Shown here: positions 44,252-52,484 of the stretch, one piece after another
Layout of the letters: each line of letters starts with the position of its first letter
How positions within the stretch are numbered: position 1 is the first letter of the stretch
Translations under genes and position numbers: made by a program
The notes under the pieces: generated by a model
The model's database searches: none
What the model was told of the DNA's origin: nothing
What the model saw: only the letters and a program-made list of their open reading frames with translations
Origin: Streptomyces albicerus
GTDB lineage: Bacteria; Actinomycetota; Actinomycetes; Streptomycetales; Streptomycetaceae
Direction of reading: 5' to 3'
DNA length: 64,000 nucleotides
Assembly (NCBI RefSeq): GCF_008905045.1
Contig: NZ_VWMY01000008.1
Location: forward strand, 1 to 64,000

Positions 44252-45661
44252 CTAGGCGTCACCTTGGGGCCAGCGCGCCGGCTCGATGTTCTGGTTGGCG
44301 TGGAAGAGGTTGTGCGGGTCGTAGGTCCGCTTCACCGCCGCGAGCCGGTCGTAGTGGTCGCGGTAGGTGGCCCTGACCCGCTCCTGGCCCTCGCCCGGCC
44401 CGATGAAGTTCACGTACGAACCGCCCATCGAGTACGGGTGCAGCTCCTCCTGGTAGTCGACGCACCACTGCCTGATGAGCTCGGCGTTGTTCGGGTCCGG
44501 GTCGACGCCGGCGAAGACGCCGGACCAGAGGGCGTCGCGGTAGGCCCACGCCGTGTCGTAGGAGCCGACCCGGGCGGCGGCTCCGTCGACCGGGTAGAGG
44601 TGCATCAGCGACAGGTCGGTGGGGAGGTTCTCGCCGTACTTGAGATGGATGTCGGCAGCCTCGTCGGTGATCCGGTCGAAGAAGTCGCCGCGCCAGTACC
44701 ACTGCAGGCCCTTGGGGATCAGCTCGTCGAACATGCTCTGCAAAGCCGGGTAGGGCATGGGGGTCGTGAAGTGGAAGGCCGGCCGGCCCGCGTCGTTCAC
44801 CACTGCGAGCGTCTCGTCCAGCAGGGCCAGATCACCGGTCCAGCACCACACGACACCGCACATCTTGTGCCCGTGGAGCTCCTCCGGGAACGGCGGCCCG
44901 GGCGGCACGGCGAGCGCCGTGTAGAAGCCGTTCAGGTCGTCGGGCGCCTGCGGCAGGAACTCGCGGTACCAGCGCAGCACCTCGCGCGTGTGGTCGACCG
45001 GCCACACCGTGATCCCGACGCCCACCGTGTGCACCGGGTGCAGTCGGTAGGTGAAGGAGGTGACGATCCCGAAGTTCCCTCCCCCGCCGCGCAGCGCCCA
45101 GAACAGGTCCGGGTGGTCGGTGTCGCTCGCGGTGACGAAGCTGCCGTCGGCGAGGACGACGTCCGCGGAGAGCAGGCTGTCCACCGTGAGCCCGTACCTG
45201 CGGGTGAGGTGGCCGTGTCCGCCGCCGAGGGTCAGCCCGCCGACGCCCGTCGTCGACATGATCCCGGCCGGGGTGGCGAGGCCGAAAGCGTGCGCCGCAT
45301 GGTCCAGGTCGCCGAGCGTGCTGCCGCCGCCGACCTGCGCGGTCTTCGCGACGGGATCCACCCGTACCCAGCGCATCGGCGACAGGTCGAGGGTGACGCC
45401 GTCGTCCACCAGGCACAGCCCCGGGCCGCTGTGTCCGCCGCCGCGCACGGCGAGTTCGAGCCCGTGGTCGCGGACGAAGTCGACCGCGTTCATGACGTCC
45501 CCGGCGTCCGCGCACCGCACGAGGGCGGCCGGCCGCCGGTCGATCATCGCGTTGTAGATCGTGCGGGCCTCGTCGTACTCCGCGTTCTGTGGAGTGATGA
45601 CCGGGCCGCGCAGTACGGTCCGCATCGCCTCCCATGTGGTGTCGTCGATGCTGCCGTCCAT
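44252..45661 (-). CDS. FAD-linked (berberine-bridge-type) oxidoreductase
   Basis: A 469-aa flavoenzyme. The FAD domain has AVRGGGHSGPGLCLVDDG (the His for 8-alpha flavin attachment), GGGSTLGDLDHAAHAFGLATPAG and GVGGLTLGGGHGHLTRRYGL, then the BBE C-terminal block YDPHNLFHANQNI. The second covalent Cys (usual G-x-C-P-x-V) is replaced by PAGIMSTTGVGG, so attachment is probably through His only. Substrates of this group are alcohols, sugars or secondary metabolites. The start lies 152 bp from the divergent sulfite oxidase. Confidence 0.92.
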   Translation of the reverse strand: MDGSIDDTTWEAMRTVLRGPVITPQNAEYDEARTIYNAMIDRRPAALVRCADAGDVMNAVDFVRDHGLELAVRGGGHSGPGLCLVDDGVTLDLSPMRWVRVDPVAKTAQVGGGSTLGDLDHAAHAFGLATPAGIMSTTGVGGLTLGGGHGHLTRRYGLTVDSLLSADVVLADGSFVTASDTDHPDLFWALRGGGGNFGIVTSFTYRLHPVHTVGVGITVWPVDHTREVLRWYREFLPQAPDDLNGFYTALAVPPGPPFPEELHGHKMCGVVWCWTGDLALLDETLAVVNDAGRPAFHFTTPMPYPALQSMFDELIPKGLQWYWRGDFFDRITDEAADIHLKYGENLPTDLSLMHLYPVDGAAARVGSYDTAWAYRDALWSGVFAGVDPDPNNAELIRQWCVDYQEELHPYSMGGSYVNFIGPGEGQERVRATYRDHYDRLAAVKRTYDPHNLFHANQNIEPARWPQGDA

Positions 45662-45813
45662 GCCGATCGCTCTCCTCGCGAGGTCCGGTACGGTCCGTTC
45701 TGTTCGCGTACTTCATCCGCTACAGGGCCGGTATGTCCAGGGTCTCGCCGCTCGGGTGGACTGGCAATCGCGAGCGGGGTGCCCGGGCCGGACGGCTGGA
45801 GGACCATGGAGCC

Positions 45814-47064
45814 ATGGACAGAGCCCTGGACGGACCCGGACCCGGACCCGTGGACGGATTCCCGGCCGAAGCCGAAGCCAAAACCGAGGTCGCAGCCGCA
45901 GCCGCAGCGGAAACCGAAGCCGAAGCCCTGGCCGGACGGATCGGCGAGGCCGGCTCACTGGCCGACGTCAGCGCGCCGGGGCGCGTCGCCGGCCCCGAGG
46001 AGGGCATCAGCCACGAGGAACTCGCCCTGGCCGCCCGCAATCACGGCCTCCCCCTGGAGACCCTGCGCCACGACGTGACCCCACCCGGACTGCACTACGT
46101 ACTGGTCCACTACGACATCCCCTACGTCCCGGCCACCGAGGCCGACGCGTGGACCCTCACCGTGGGCGGCCGCGTCCGTACGCCCCTGACCCTGGACCTG
46201 CCCGGCCTCCACTCGCTCCCGCCCGTCACCCACCGCGTGACCATGGAGTGCGCGGGCAACGGCCGGGCCCGGCTCACCCCGCGCCCCGTGAGCCAGCCCT
46301 GGCTGGTCGAGGCGGTCGGCACGGCGGACTGGACCGGCGTACCCCTGCGGACGCTGCTCGCCGAGGCCGGAGTGGAGCCGGACGCCGTCGAGGCGGTTTT
46401 CACGGGAGCCGACCACGGCGTGGAACGCGGCGTCGAGCAGGACTACCAGCGCAGCCTGCCGGTCGCGGACGCCACCGCCGCCGATCCGGAGGTCCTGGTG
46501 GCGTACGAGATGAACGGCACCCCGCTCCCGCCGCAGCACGGGTACCCGCTCCGCCTGGTGGTCCCCGGCTGGTACGGCATGGCGCATGTGAAGTGGCTGC
46601 GCGACATCACGCTCACCGACACGCCGTTCACCGGCTTCCAGCAGGCGGTGGCGTACCGCTACCGCCAGTCCCCGGACGAGCCGGGCGAACCGGTCACCCG
46701 TATCGCACCGCGCGCGCTGATGATCCCGCCGGGCTTCCCGGACTTCATGTCCCGCACGAGGGTCGTACGCCCCGGTCCGGTGCGGTTGGAGGGCCGTGCC
46801 TGGTCGGGCCGCGCGCCCGTCACGAAGGTCGAGGTCAGCACGGACGACGGCGCCTCGTGGAGGGCCGCCGAACTCTCCCCGCCGGACAGCCGTGCCTGGT
46901 CGTGGCGCCACTGGCAGGCGTCCTGGACGGCGGCACCCGGCTCCCACGTCCTGACGGCCCGCGCGACGGACGCCGAGGGCGGCACCCAGCCGGTCACCCA
47001 ACCCTGGAACCGGGGCGGCTTCGGCAACAACCTGGTCCAGCGGATCCCGGTGGTGTGCCTGTAG
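45814..47064 (+). CDS. Sulfite oxidase-family molybdenum cofactor enzyme
   Basis: A 416-aa oxidoreductase. The Moco domain has HDVTPPGLHYVLVHYDIPYV, THRVTMECAGNGR (Cys is the Mo ligand), WTGVPLRTLLAEAGV, HGYPLRLVVPGWYGMAHVKWL, and a C-terminal dimerisation domain (VRLEGRAWSGRAPVTKVEVSTDDGASW). Before it, residues 1-60 are an Ala/Glu/Pro-rich low-complexity stretch (EAEAKTEVAAAAAAETEAEA). No Tat signal is visible, so it is cytoplasmic. ATG 45814 follows GGAGG. Confidence 0.92.
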   Translation: MDRALDGPGPGPVDGFPAEAEAKTEVAAAAAAETEAEALAGRIGEAGSLADVSAPGRVAGPEEGISHEELALAARNHGLPLETLRHDVTPPGLHYVLVHYDIPYVPATEADAWTLTVGGRVRTPLTLDLPGLHSLPPVTHRVTMECAGNGRARLTPRPVSQPWLVEAVGTADWTGVPLRTLLAEAGVEPDAVEAVFTGADHGVERGVEQDYQRSLPVADATAADPEVLVAYEMNGTPLPPQHGYPLRLVVPGWYGMAHVKWLRDITLTDTPFTGFQQAVAYRYRQSPDEPGEPVTRIAPRALMIPPGFPDFMSRTRVVRPGPVRLEGRAWSGRAPVTKVEVSTDDGASWRAAELSPPDSRAWSWRHWQASWTAAPGSHVLTARATDAEGGTQPVTQPWNRGGFGNNLVQRIPVVCL

Positions 47065-47081
47065 GGACGTACCCCCAGCTT

Positions 47082-47795
47082 TTACAGGGCCGTGCCCCTC
47101 AAGTCGCCCGGCCGGGCCTTCGGGTGACGGGTCGTCAGCCATACGCTCGCACCCGGCGCGAGGCGGACTTCGTGCGGCCCGCGGAACCCGAGGGGCCTCA
47201 ACTGGTCCATGTGGCGGGCGGAGATCGTGATCGCGACGGCGGTGGCGCCCTGATCGTCAACGGCGCGCAGCCCCGGGGCCAGCAGGTCGGCGACCACGGT
47301 ACGGTCCCAGGCTTCCGTGTCGTCGAGCGCGCAGGCGGTGACCACCGTCCAGTGCGGCTCGTCGGGCCCGGCCGCCTTCAGCGCCTGCGCCATGACCGGG
47401 TGTTCCGGCGGGCAGTCGGCGAGTTCACGGGAGAGGAGACTGCCGAAGCGCGTGTCGGGAGGCTCGGTCCCGATGCCGGGCGGCAGCCAGATGCCGGCCG
47501 CGAGGAGCGTGCCGTCGTCGCGCTCGGCCACCCATACCTGGCCCTCCTCGAGAGCGTGGTGGGCCAGCATCAGCCGCATGGCGCGCTGCGCCTGCTCCCA
47601 GTCCACCGCGGAGCGGTCCCGGGCCGCGGCCGGGGCGGAAAACGGCGGCGGGGACGGGGCGAACAGGCGAACCACGGCGGGCACGTCCACCAGTCCGGCC
47701 GCGCGCACGGCCGTCCGGAGAGGGCTGTTGCGAAGGGGGCTGTTCCGAAGAGGGACTTGCAGGGGGATTTGAGGGGGGATTTGAAGGGTGCTCAT
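47082..47795 (-). CDS. GNAT-like N-acetyltransferase
   Basis: A 237-aa protein of the acetyltransferase superfamily. RTAVRAAGLVDVPAVVRLF, GQVWVAERDDGTLLAAGIWLPPG, HWTVVTACALDDTEAWDRTVVADLLAPGLRAVDDQG and ITISARHMDQLRPLGFRG carry the fold. The acetyl-CoA loop is not classical, so activity is uncertain. A repeated LRNSP motif opens the protein. It follows the DMT exporter by 34 nt on the same strand. Confidence 0.8.
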   Translation of the reverse strand: MSTLQIPPQIPLQVPLRNSPLRNSPLRTAVRAAGLVDVPAVVRLFAPSPPPFSAPAAARDRSAVDWEQAQRAMRLMLAHHALEEGQVWVAERDDGTLLAAGIWLPPGIGTEPPDTRFGSLLSRELADCPPEHPVMAQALKAAGPDEPHWTVVTACALDDTEAWDRTVVADLLAPGLRAVDDQGATAVAITISARHMDQLRPLGFRGPHEVRLAPGASVWLTTRHPKARPGDLRGTAL

Positions 47796-47829
47796 GGTCG
47801 TGATCTCCGTCTTCTTGGTCTTCTTCGTC

Positions 47830-48897
47830 TCAGAGGGCCCGGCTCATGCCGGTGATGTCGGTCGTGACCGCGCGTACCGGTCCGGTGGACGGCAGTGCGG
47901 AACGGAACACGCGGGCGGGTCGCAGGCCCGGCGCGGCGCCCGGGCCCGTCCGGCGTGGTGCGCGCGGCTGGGCGACACTGCCGCCGAGGCGGACGGGAAG
48001 GTCGTGGCGCGGCTGGGGTTGAGGCTGGGGCTTGGGTTGGAGCTGGGGCTGGGGCTGGGGCTGGGGCTGGGGCTGGGGCTGGCTGAGCAAGAGCACGCCG
48101 TGGACGGCCGCCGCGGCACCGGCGAGAGCGAGCAGCGTGCCGGTCGCGCCGTACTGGAAGCCCTCGCCGAGCAGGGTGATGCCGATGGCGGACGCGGCGA
48201 CCGGGTTGACCAGGGTGAGCAGGGCGAGCGGGCCGCCGAGACCACTGCGATACGCCTTCTGGGAGAGCAGCAGCCCGCCCCCGGCGAACGCGACGGTGAG
48301 GACCGCCACCACCGCCACGCTCCAGGAGGTCTCCGGTCCGACGGCGAGCTTCTGGGCCAGCGTGGAGCCGACCCCGGAGGCGATGCCGGAGGCCGCCGCG
48401 AACGCGAGACCGCCCAGGGCGGAGCGGCCCGAGACGACGCGGCCCGAGGCGAAGCGGATGAGCACCGCGATGACGGTGGCGGCGGCGAGCGCGACCACGA
48501 GGACCTCGGTGACGTGCAGGGTGTCGTCCGGCGCATGACCCGAGGCGGTGACGGCCAGCAGCGCGGTCAGCCCGGCAAGGGTCAGGGCCATGCCGCGCCA
48601 CTGCATGCCCGACGTCCTGCGGCGGGCGACCAGCGAGCCCAGGGGCACCGCCACCACGAGACTCAGCGCACCGAGCGGCTGCACCAGGGTCAGCGGCCCG
48701 TACCGCAGAGCGACCACGTGCAGCAGCGCACCGGCGGCATTGAGGGCCACGGACCACCACCACGAGCCGCGGCTGAACGTGCCGCGCAGGTCCGCCGTAC
48801 CGGCGGCGGTCCGTTCCTGGACCACGGCGGCCGTGGCGTAACAGATCGCGGAGACCAGGGAGAGCGCGACGGCGAGGAACACCGGGGCGGTCATCAT
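47830..48897 (-). CDS. DMT/EamA-type transporter with (PQ)n tail
   Basis: A 355-aa inner-membrane protein with nine or ten helices (PVFLAVALSLVSAICYATAAV, LVQPLGALSLVVAVPLGSL, ALTLAGLTALLAVTA, VLVVALAAATVIAVLI, VAVVAVLTVAFAGGGLLL, LALLTLVNPVAASAIGITLLG, GTLLALAGAAAAVHGVLLLS), the drug/metabolite exporter fold. The helices are followed by a long (PQ)n low-complexity tail coded by GGGGCT hexamers on the plus strand. ATG 48897 overlaps the stop of the upstream small ORF. Substrate unknown. Confidence 0.85.
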   Translation of the reverse strand: MMTAPVFLAVALSLVSAICYATAAVVQERTAAGTADLRGTFSRGSWWWSVALNAAGALLHVVALRYGPLTLVQPLGALSLVVAVPLGSLVARRRTSGMQWRGMALTLAGLTALLAVTASGHAPDDTLHVTEVLVVALAAATVIAVLIRFASGRVVSGRSALGGLAFAAASGIASGVGSTLAQKLAVGPETSWSVAVVAVLTVAFAGGGLLLSQKAYRSGLGGPLALLTLVNPVAASAIGITLLGEGFQYGATGTLLALAGAAAAVHGVLLLSQPQPQPQPQPQPQLQPKPQPQPQPRHDLPVRLGGSVAQPRAPRRTGPGAAPGLRPARVFRSALPSTGPVRAVTTDITGMSRAL

Positions 48898-49061
48898 CGG
48901 GGGGCCCGCACGGCGGTGAGGATCGCGCGGGCGGCGATGGAGGCGATGCCAGTGCCGATGACGACGCCAACACCGGCACCAGCACCAGCACCAGCACCGG
49001 CATCGGCACGGCGAGCCTGCGCGGCGATCATTTCCGGCTTGCTGCTGCGGTGGCTGGACAC
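48894..49061 (-). CDS. Small one-helix membrane protein coupled to DMT transporter
   Basis: A 55-aa product, GTG 49061 to TGA 48894. SSHRSSKPEMIAAQARRADAG leads to a Gly/Ala repeat (AGAGAGAG) and one hydrophobic helix (VGVVIGTGIASIAARAILTAV). GGGGGG stands about 9 nt before the GTG. Its TGA overlaps the ATG of the transporter (ATGA), so translation is coupled. Possibly a subunit or leader of the exporter. Confidence 0.6.
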   Translation of the reverse strand: MSSHRSSKPEMIAAQARRADAGAGAGAGAGVGVVIGTGIASIAARAILTAVRAPR

Positions 49062-49081
49062 AACCCGGAACCCCCCATCGA

Positions 49082-49098
49082 TACGAAACGGTTTCGTA
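49082..49098. promoter_or_regulatory. TetR-type palindromic operator
   Basis: TACGAAAC-G-GTTTCGTA is a perfect 17-bp palindrome 20 nt upstream of the small membrane protein. A second inverted repeat AGAAACGC-AA-GCGTTTCT is at 49123-49140. Both contain GAAAC/GTTTC arms. They are plausible binding sites of an unlinked TetR-like repressor of the exporter unit. Confidence 0.65.
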
Positions 49099-49205
49099 CA
49101 CGTAAGCTACGGGGGCCTTGAGAGAAACGCAAGCGTTTCTTTAACGGAGCCGGATCAGGCACGCGCCCCGACACCCGTCCCAAGGACGAGAGCCAGGCGG
49201 GACGA

Positions 49206-49610
49206 TCACTGAGCCACGCCGGCCAACAGCCAGCGCCTCACAGGGACTTCGAGCAGAACGCGGTCCACGCCCGGTCGGTACGGGGCGGAGACATCCCATC
49301 CGTACTTCGCGGCGAAGGCATCCGTGATCTCCTCCGGGAACAGACCGCGGTGCGACACCGCCTCCCCCTCGGCCACGACGGGAAGCCGCCCGCCCTCCAA
49401 GGTCAGGGCGACCCGTGAGAACCTCTCGACATTGCGGACCTTGACCGAATCCCCGTCCGTACCGATCCACCAAGTGCCCCGCAGGAACACGAACCAGACC
49501 GGCGTCACATGGGGAGACCCGTCCGCGCGCACGGTGCACAGCCAGGCGTGCTTCTCCTGGGCCAGACGGTCACGGACCGCGGCCCCGGGCAGAGACAGGG
49601 GATCACTCAT
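49206..49610 (-). CDS. PPOX-class (F420/FMN) oxidoreductase family protein
   Basis: A 134-aa split-barrel protein. LAQEKHAWLCTVRADGSPHVTPVWFVFLRGTWW is the usual opening, DSVKVRNVERFSRVALTLEGG the cofactor-phosphate segment, then VVAEGEAV and RVLLEVPVRRWLL. Similar in fold to the 2931 gene but with a different substrate face. Function is probably F420-dependent reduction. Confidence 0.88.
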   Translation of the reverse strand: MSDPLSLPGAAVRDRLAQEKHAWLCTVRADGSPHVTPVWFVFLRGTWWIGTDGDSVKVRNVERFSRVALTLEGGRLPVVAEGEAVSHRGLFPEEITDAFAAKYGWDVSAPYRPGVDRVLLEVPVRRWLLAGVAQ

Positions 49611-49782
49611 GCCCCCATCTCACCCGCACCCCCGCCGGAACGCCTCGGCCCGACGGCCCGGACGCCTCGGACATGCGCCCTACTTCCATAGGACTAGGAC
49701 CATCCGGGACTGGGCCATGTACGGGTGCGGATACGCGGGTACGGGTGCGGGCCGGCTGCGGGTGGCGCCTACGGCACGGAGG

Positions 49783-50292
49783 TCAGAGCGCTTCCTTCGA
49801 CGGCGTGATCAGCTCGCCCGACCTACGTACTACAGGCAGAACACTCCACGGGAAGTTGATCCACTCATCGGTCCGCTTCCACACGTACTCGCACTTCACG
49901 AGCGAGTGGGACTTCTCGTAGATGACGGCGGACCGGACCTCGGCGACATGGTCGAGGCAGAAGTCGTGCACGAGCTTCAGGGTCCTGCCGGTGTCGGCCA
50001 CGTCATCCGTGATCAGCACCTTCTTGTCGGAGAAGTCGATGACGTTGGGCACGGGAGCGAGCATGACCGGCATGTCGAGGGTGGTACCGACGCCCGTATA
50101 GAACTCGACGTTCACCAGGTGGAGGTTCTTGCAGTCGAGGGCGTACGCGAGCCCGCCGGCGACGAAGACTCCGCCGCGGGCGATGCTGAGCACGATGTCG
50201 GGCTCGTACCCGTCGTCGGCGATGGTCTGGGCGAGCTCGCGGACGGCGACGCCGAAGCGCTCGTAGGTGAGGTTCTCGCGTATGTCACTCAT
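49783..50292 (-). CDS. Purine-type phosphoribosyltransferase
   Basis: A 169-aa type I PRTase. The PRPP-binding motif is VLITDDVADTGRT, the pyrophosphate loop IVLSIARGGVFVAGGLA, and the flexible loop EFYTGVGTTLDMP. The closest type is the Gpt/xanthine-guanine or hypoxanthine PRTase; the exact base cannot be set from sequence. ATG 50292 begins MSDIREN. It follows dcd by 11 nt on the same strand, making a nucleotide-metabolism operon. Confidence 0.88.
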   Translation of the reverse strand: MSDIRENLTYERFGVAVRELAQTIADDGYEPDIVLSIARGGVFVAGGLAYALDCKNLHLVNVEFYTGVGTTLDMPVMLAPVPNVIDFSDKKVLITDDVADTGRTLKLVHDFCLDHVAEVRSAVIYEKSHSLVKCEYVWKRTDEWINFPWSVLPVVRRSGELITPSKEAL

Positions 50293-50303
50293 GGCGCCGG
50301 CAC

Positions 50304-50879
50304 TCACACCTGGGTCCGGTGGAAGTTGAGGAAGGACCGCGAGGCGGTCGGTCCGCGCTGTCCCTGGTAGCGGGACCCGTACCGGTCGCTGCCGTACGGG
50401 AATTCGGACGGCGAGCTGAGCCGGAACATGCACAACTGCCCGATCTTCATGCCCGGCCAGAGCTTGATGGGCAGGGTCGCGAGGTTGGACAGCTCAAGGG
50501 TCACGTGTCCGGAGAAGCCGGGGTCGATGAACCCGGCGGTGGAGTGGGTGACGAGCCCGAGCCGCCCCAGCGAGCTCTTGCCCTCCAGCCGGGACGCAAG
50601 ATCATCGGGAAGCGTGATGACCTCGTACGTACTGGCGAGGACGAACTCCCCGGGATGCAGGATGAACGGCTCGTCGCCGTCGGGCTCGACGAGCCGCGTC
50701 AGATCCGCCTGCTCGATGGACGGATCGATGTGGGGGTAGCGGTGGTTCTCGAACACCCGGAAGTAGCGGTCGAGCCGCACGTCGATGCTCGAGGGCTGCA
50801 CCATGGAGTCGTCGTACGGGTCGATGCGGACCCGCCCGGCGTGGATCTCGGCCCGGATGTCCTTGTCAGAGAGAAGCAC
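50304..50879 (-). CDS. dcd: dCTP deaminase
   Basis: A 191-aa trimeric enzyme that deaminates dCTP to dUTP for dTMP synthesis. Diagnostic segments are [69 protein letters not shown] and [10 protein letters not shown]. The bifunctional dCTPase/dUTPase forms differ in the S-R-G motif; here it looks like the ordinary actinobacterial form. GTG 50879 is the only sensible start. Confidence 0.96.
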   Translation of the reverse strand: MLLSDKDIRAEIHAGRVRIDPYDDSMVQPSSIDVRLDRYFRVFENHRYPHIDPSIEQADLTRLVEPDGDEPFILHPGEFVLASTYEVITLPDDLASRLEGKSSLGRLGLVTHSTAGFIDPGFSGHVTLELSNLATLPIKLWPGMKIGQLCMFRLSSPSEFPYGSDRYGSRYQGQRGPTASRSFLNFHRTQV

Positions 50880-50902
50880 GTCCCGAGGATACGCAGAGCG
50901 TG

Positions 50903-50938
50903 CGGGCCCGCCACAATCCAGTCATCGTGGCGGGCCCG
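50903..50938. terminator. Hairpin between dcd and the zinc-ribbon gene
   Basis: CGGGCCCGCCAC (50903-50914) pairs with GTGGCGGGCCCG (50927-50938). A 12-bp stem following the 50956 gene and preceding dcd. Confidence 0.85.
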
Positions 50939-50955
50939 TACGGATGTGAACGTGG

Positions 50956-51117
50956 TTAGCGCTTCTCGAACTCCACCGGCACGACATTGCGGAGCCGCGC
51001 ACACCGCGGACACCGGATCAGCCGGCCGGGACCGAGCCGCTCGGCCTGCTGCATCGGAAGCGAAGCGGTGCTGAACACGTGCCCTTCGGCACAACGGACG
51101 ACGGTGCTGCGTTCCAT
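50956..51117 (-). CDS. Small zinc-ribbon protein
   Basis: A 53-aa protein. VVRCAEGHVFSTASLP and RLIRCPRCARLRNVVPVEF place Cys-His and C-x2-C, probably one zinc site. GAGGAC stands 5 nt before the ATG. Role unknown. Confidence 0.75.
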   Translation of the reverse strand: MERSTVVRCAEGHVFSTASLPMQQAERLGPGRLIRCPRCARLRNVVPVEFEKR

Positions 51118-51390
51118 CAAGTCCTCAGAGTCCCTTCCCCAAGAGCCGCGTCTGACTGACGAGGAAAGCCACATTACGGGATGAAAGGGATGGCCTTCGA
51201 GGCGGCACTCCGATCCCGCCCGGCCCCTCTCCAACCCCTCCACCGTACGCCCCAACTCCCGCTCCCCGCAGCCCCGTCCACCCCCCGGAACAGCCACAGG
51301 CCCCACGGCTTCAGCGCCGGGGGCCTGGCATGAGGTATGGTGATTCCGCGTTTCCGACACCGGTCCAAACCGTCCGAACCGGCGTCTTAC

Positions 51391-51461
51391 GCGGGTGTAG
51401 TTTAATGGTAGAACATCAGCTTCCCAAGCTGAGAGCGCGAGTTCGATTCTCGTCACCCGCT
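51391..51461 (+). tRNA. tRNA-Gly (anticodon CCC)
   Basis: A cloverleaf is visible: acceptor GCGGGTG (51391-51397) with CACCCGC (51454-51460), D-loop TTTAATGGTAGAA, anticodon stem TCAGC/GCTGA with loop TTCCCAA (anticodon CCC), T-arm GCGAG-TTCGATT-CTCGT. CCA is encoded at 51462-51464. The 3' half is repeated at 56690, so it is an integration target. Confidence 0.95.
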
Positions 51462-51462
51462 C
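51419..51462 (+). repeat. attL-like direct repeat (tRNA-Gly 3' half)
   Basis: A 44-bp sequence from the anticodon arm to the acceptor end of the tRNA is identical at 56690-56733. The copies flank 5.27 kb. Confidence 0.88.
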
Positions 51463-51470
51463 CAGAGAGA

Positions 51471-51495
51471 AGCCCCAGGTCAGCGACCTGGGGCT
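51471..51495. terminator. tRNA terminator
   Basis: AGCCCCAGGTC - AGC - GACCTGGGGCT, an 11-bp stem with T-rich 3' flank. A near copy is at 56741-56765. Confidence 0.85.
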
Positions 51496-51743
51496 TCTGT
51501 TGCGCCACCGGCTCTCCGGTGCCTTTCACCCCGCCACGCACTCGAAGATTGGGCACGCGGTGGGCACGAGTGCTTAGTTGAGGCGAGCAAGCCTCTGCTC
51601 CTCATAGCGGTATGTATCGCTGACCTGCTGTTTTCACGCCGAGCAGCGCAAGATCATATAAGGAGAGCCCTCAGCCTGCTTTTCCCGTAAGAACGCTGCC
51701 GAGCGGTGCACCGTAGGGGACCACTCCAAAGCCTTCGGGCAGG

Positions 51744-52093
51744 CTACGCCGCCGCGCTGCCCTGATCACCACTGGCCGGCATCCGCAGCGTGTGGTCACC
51801 GAAGTCGGCGACGAGGTCCAATCTGCCGCCGAGCGCCTCGACGTAACGTGCGATGACATCGAGAGTGGCGACCTCACCATGCTCGATCTGGGATACGCGA
51901 GCGATGCTCACCCTCATGCGGGCAGCCACGTCCCTCTGGGCCAGCCCGTACTGCTTGCGCGCCTCGGCGAGTTGATGACCACGGGCTTCGCCGGCAGACG
52001 GCGCGCACCAGCTTCCACCTCGGCGGGTTCCACACCGGCCGAGTACAGCTCCTGCTCCAGGATCTCCCAGTCCTGCGGGGCCTTCTTGCGCAT
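51744..52093 (-). pseudogene. Frameshifted XRE antitoxin (HigA-like), copy 1
   Basis: Aligned with copy 2 at 57013, the N-terminal 32 codons are in frame (QDWEILEQELYSAGVEPAEVEAGARR). A single-base deletion then shifts the frame near 51995. The HTH region (VSIARVSQIEHGEVATLDVIARYVEALGGRLDLVADFGDH) is intact but in another frame. It could at best start internally. Starts with ATG 52093, 8 nt after the toxin stop. Confidence 0.8.
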
Positions 52094-52105
52094 GCCTACT
52101 CCTCA

Positions 52106-52441
52106 GTCCTCCGTGTCGCCGACGTAGTCGCGGTAGAGCTGTTCAGCCAGAGGAATGTTGTCGCGGTACCAACGATCCCAGTTTCCCGCCTTGTCGCCGC
52201 CGAGGAGTAGCAGGGCCGAACGAGTCGGATCAAAGGCGAAGATGATCCGGATCTCGGACCGGCCACCCGATCCCGGCCTCAGCTCCTTGAGGTGATGCAG
52301 GTCCGATCCCTTCAGCCGGTCTGCAAGAAGACGGCCCAGAGTGGGACCAGCGTCACGCAGTGCGGCAACGGCCTGGGCAACCTGGGAGGCAGAACCGAGA
52401 TCCTCCTTGATCAGCTGCCGGAACCACTCCGCGTACTCATG
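52106..52441 (-). pseudogene. 5'-truncated HigB/RelE-type toxin, copy 1
   Basis: Codons encode EYAEWFRQLIKEDLGSASQVAQAV ... RSEIRIIFAFDPTRSALLLLGGDKAGNWDRWY, closely like the toxin at 57376. The first about 9 residues (VIKVTN in copy 2) are replaced by unrelated sequence, and no start codon is in frame near the breakpoint at about 52440. The toxin is most likely silent. Confidence 0.78.
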
Positions 52442-52484
52442 CGGGTCGGCCCGGGGCGTAGATCCAGGCGGGTGCAGGAGGCGT

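Noticed and set aside
47788-49212. 474-aa plus-strand frame opposite the DMT exporter
   Set aside because: Antisense shadow with low-complexity repeats; the minus-strand frame encodes clear membrane helices.
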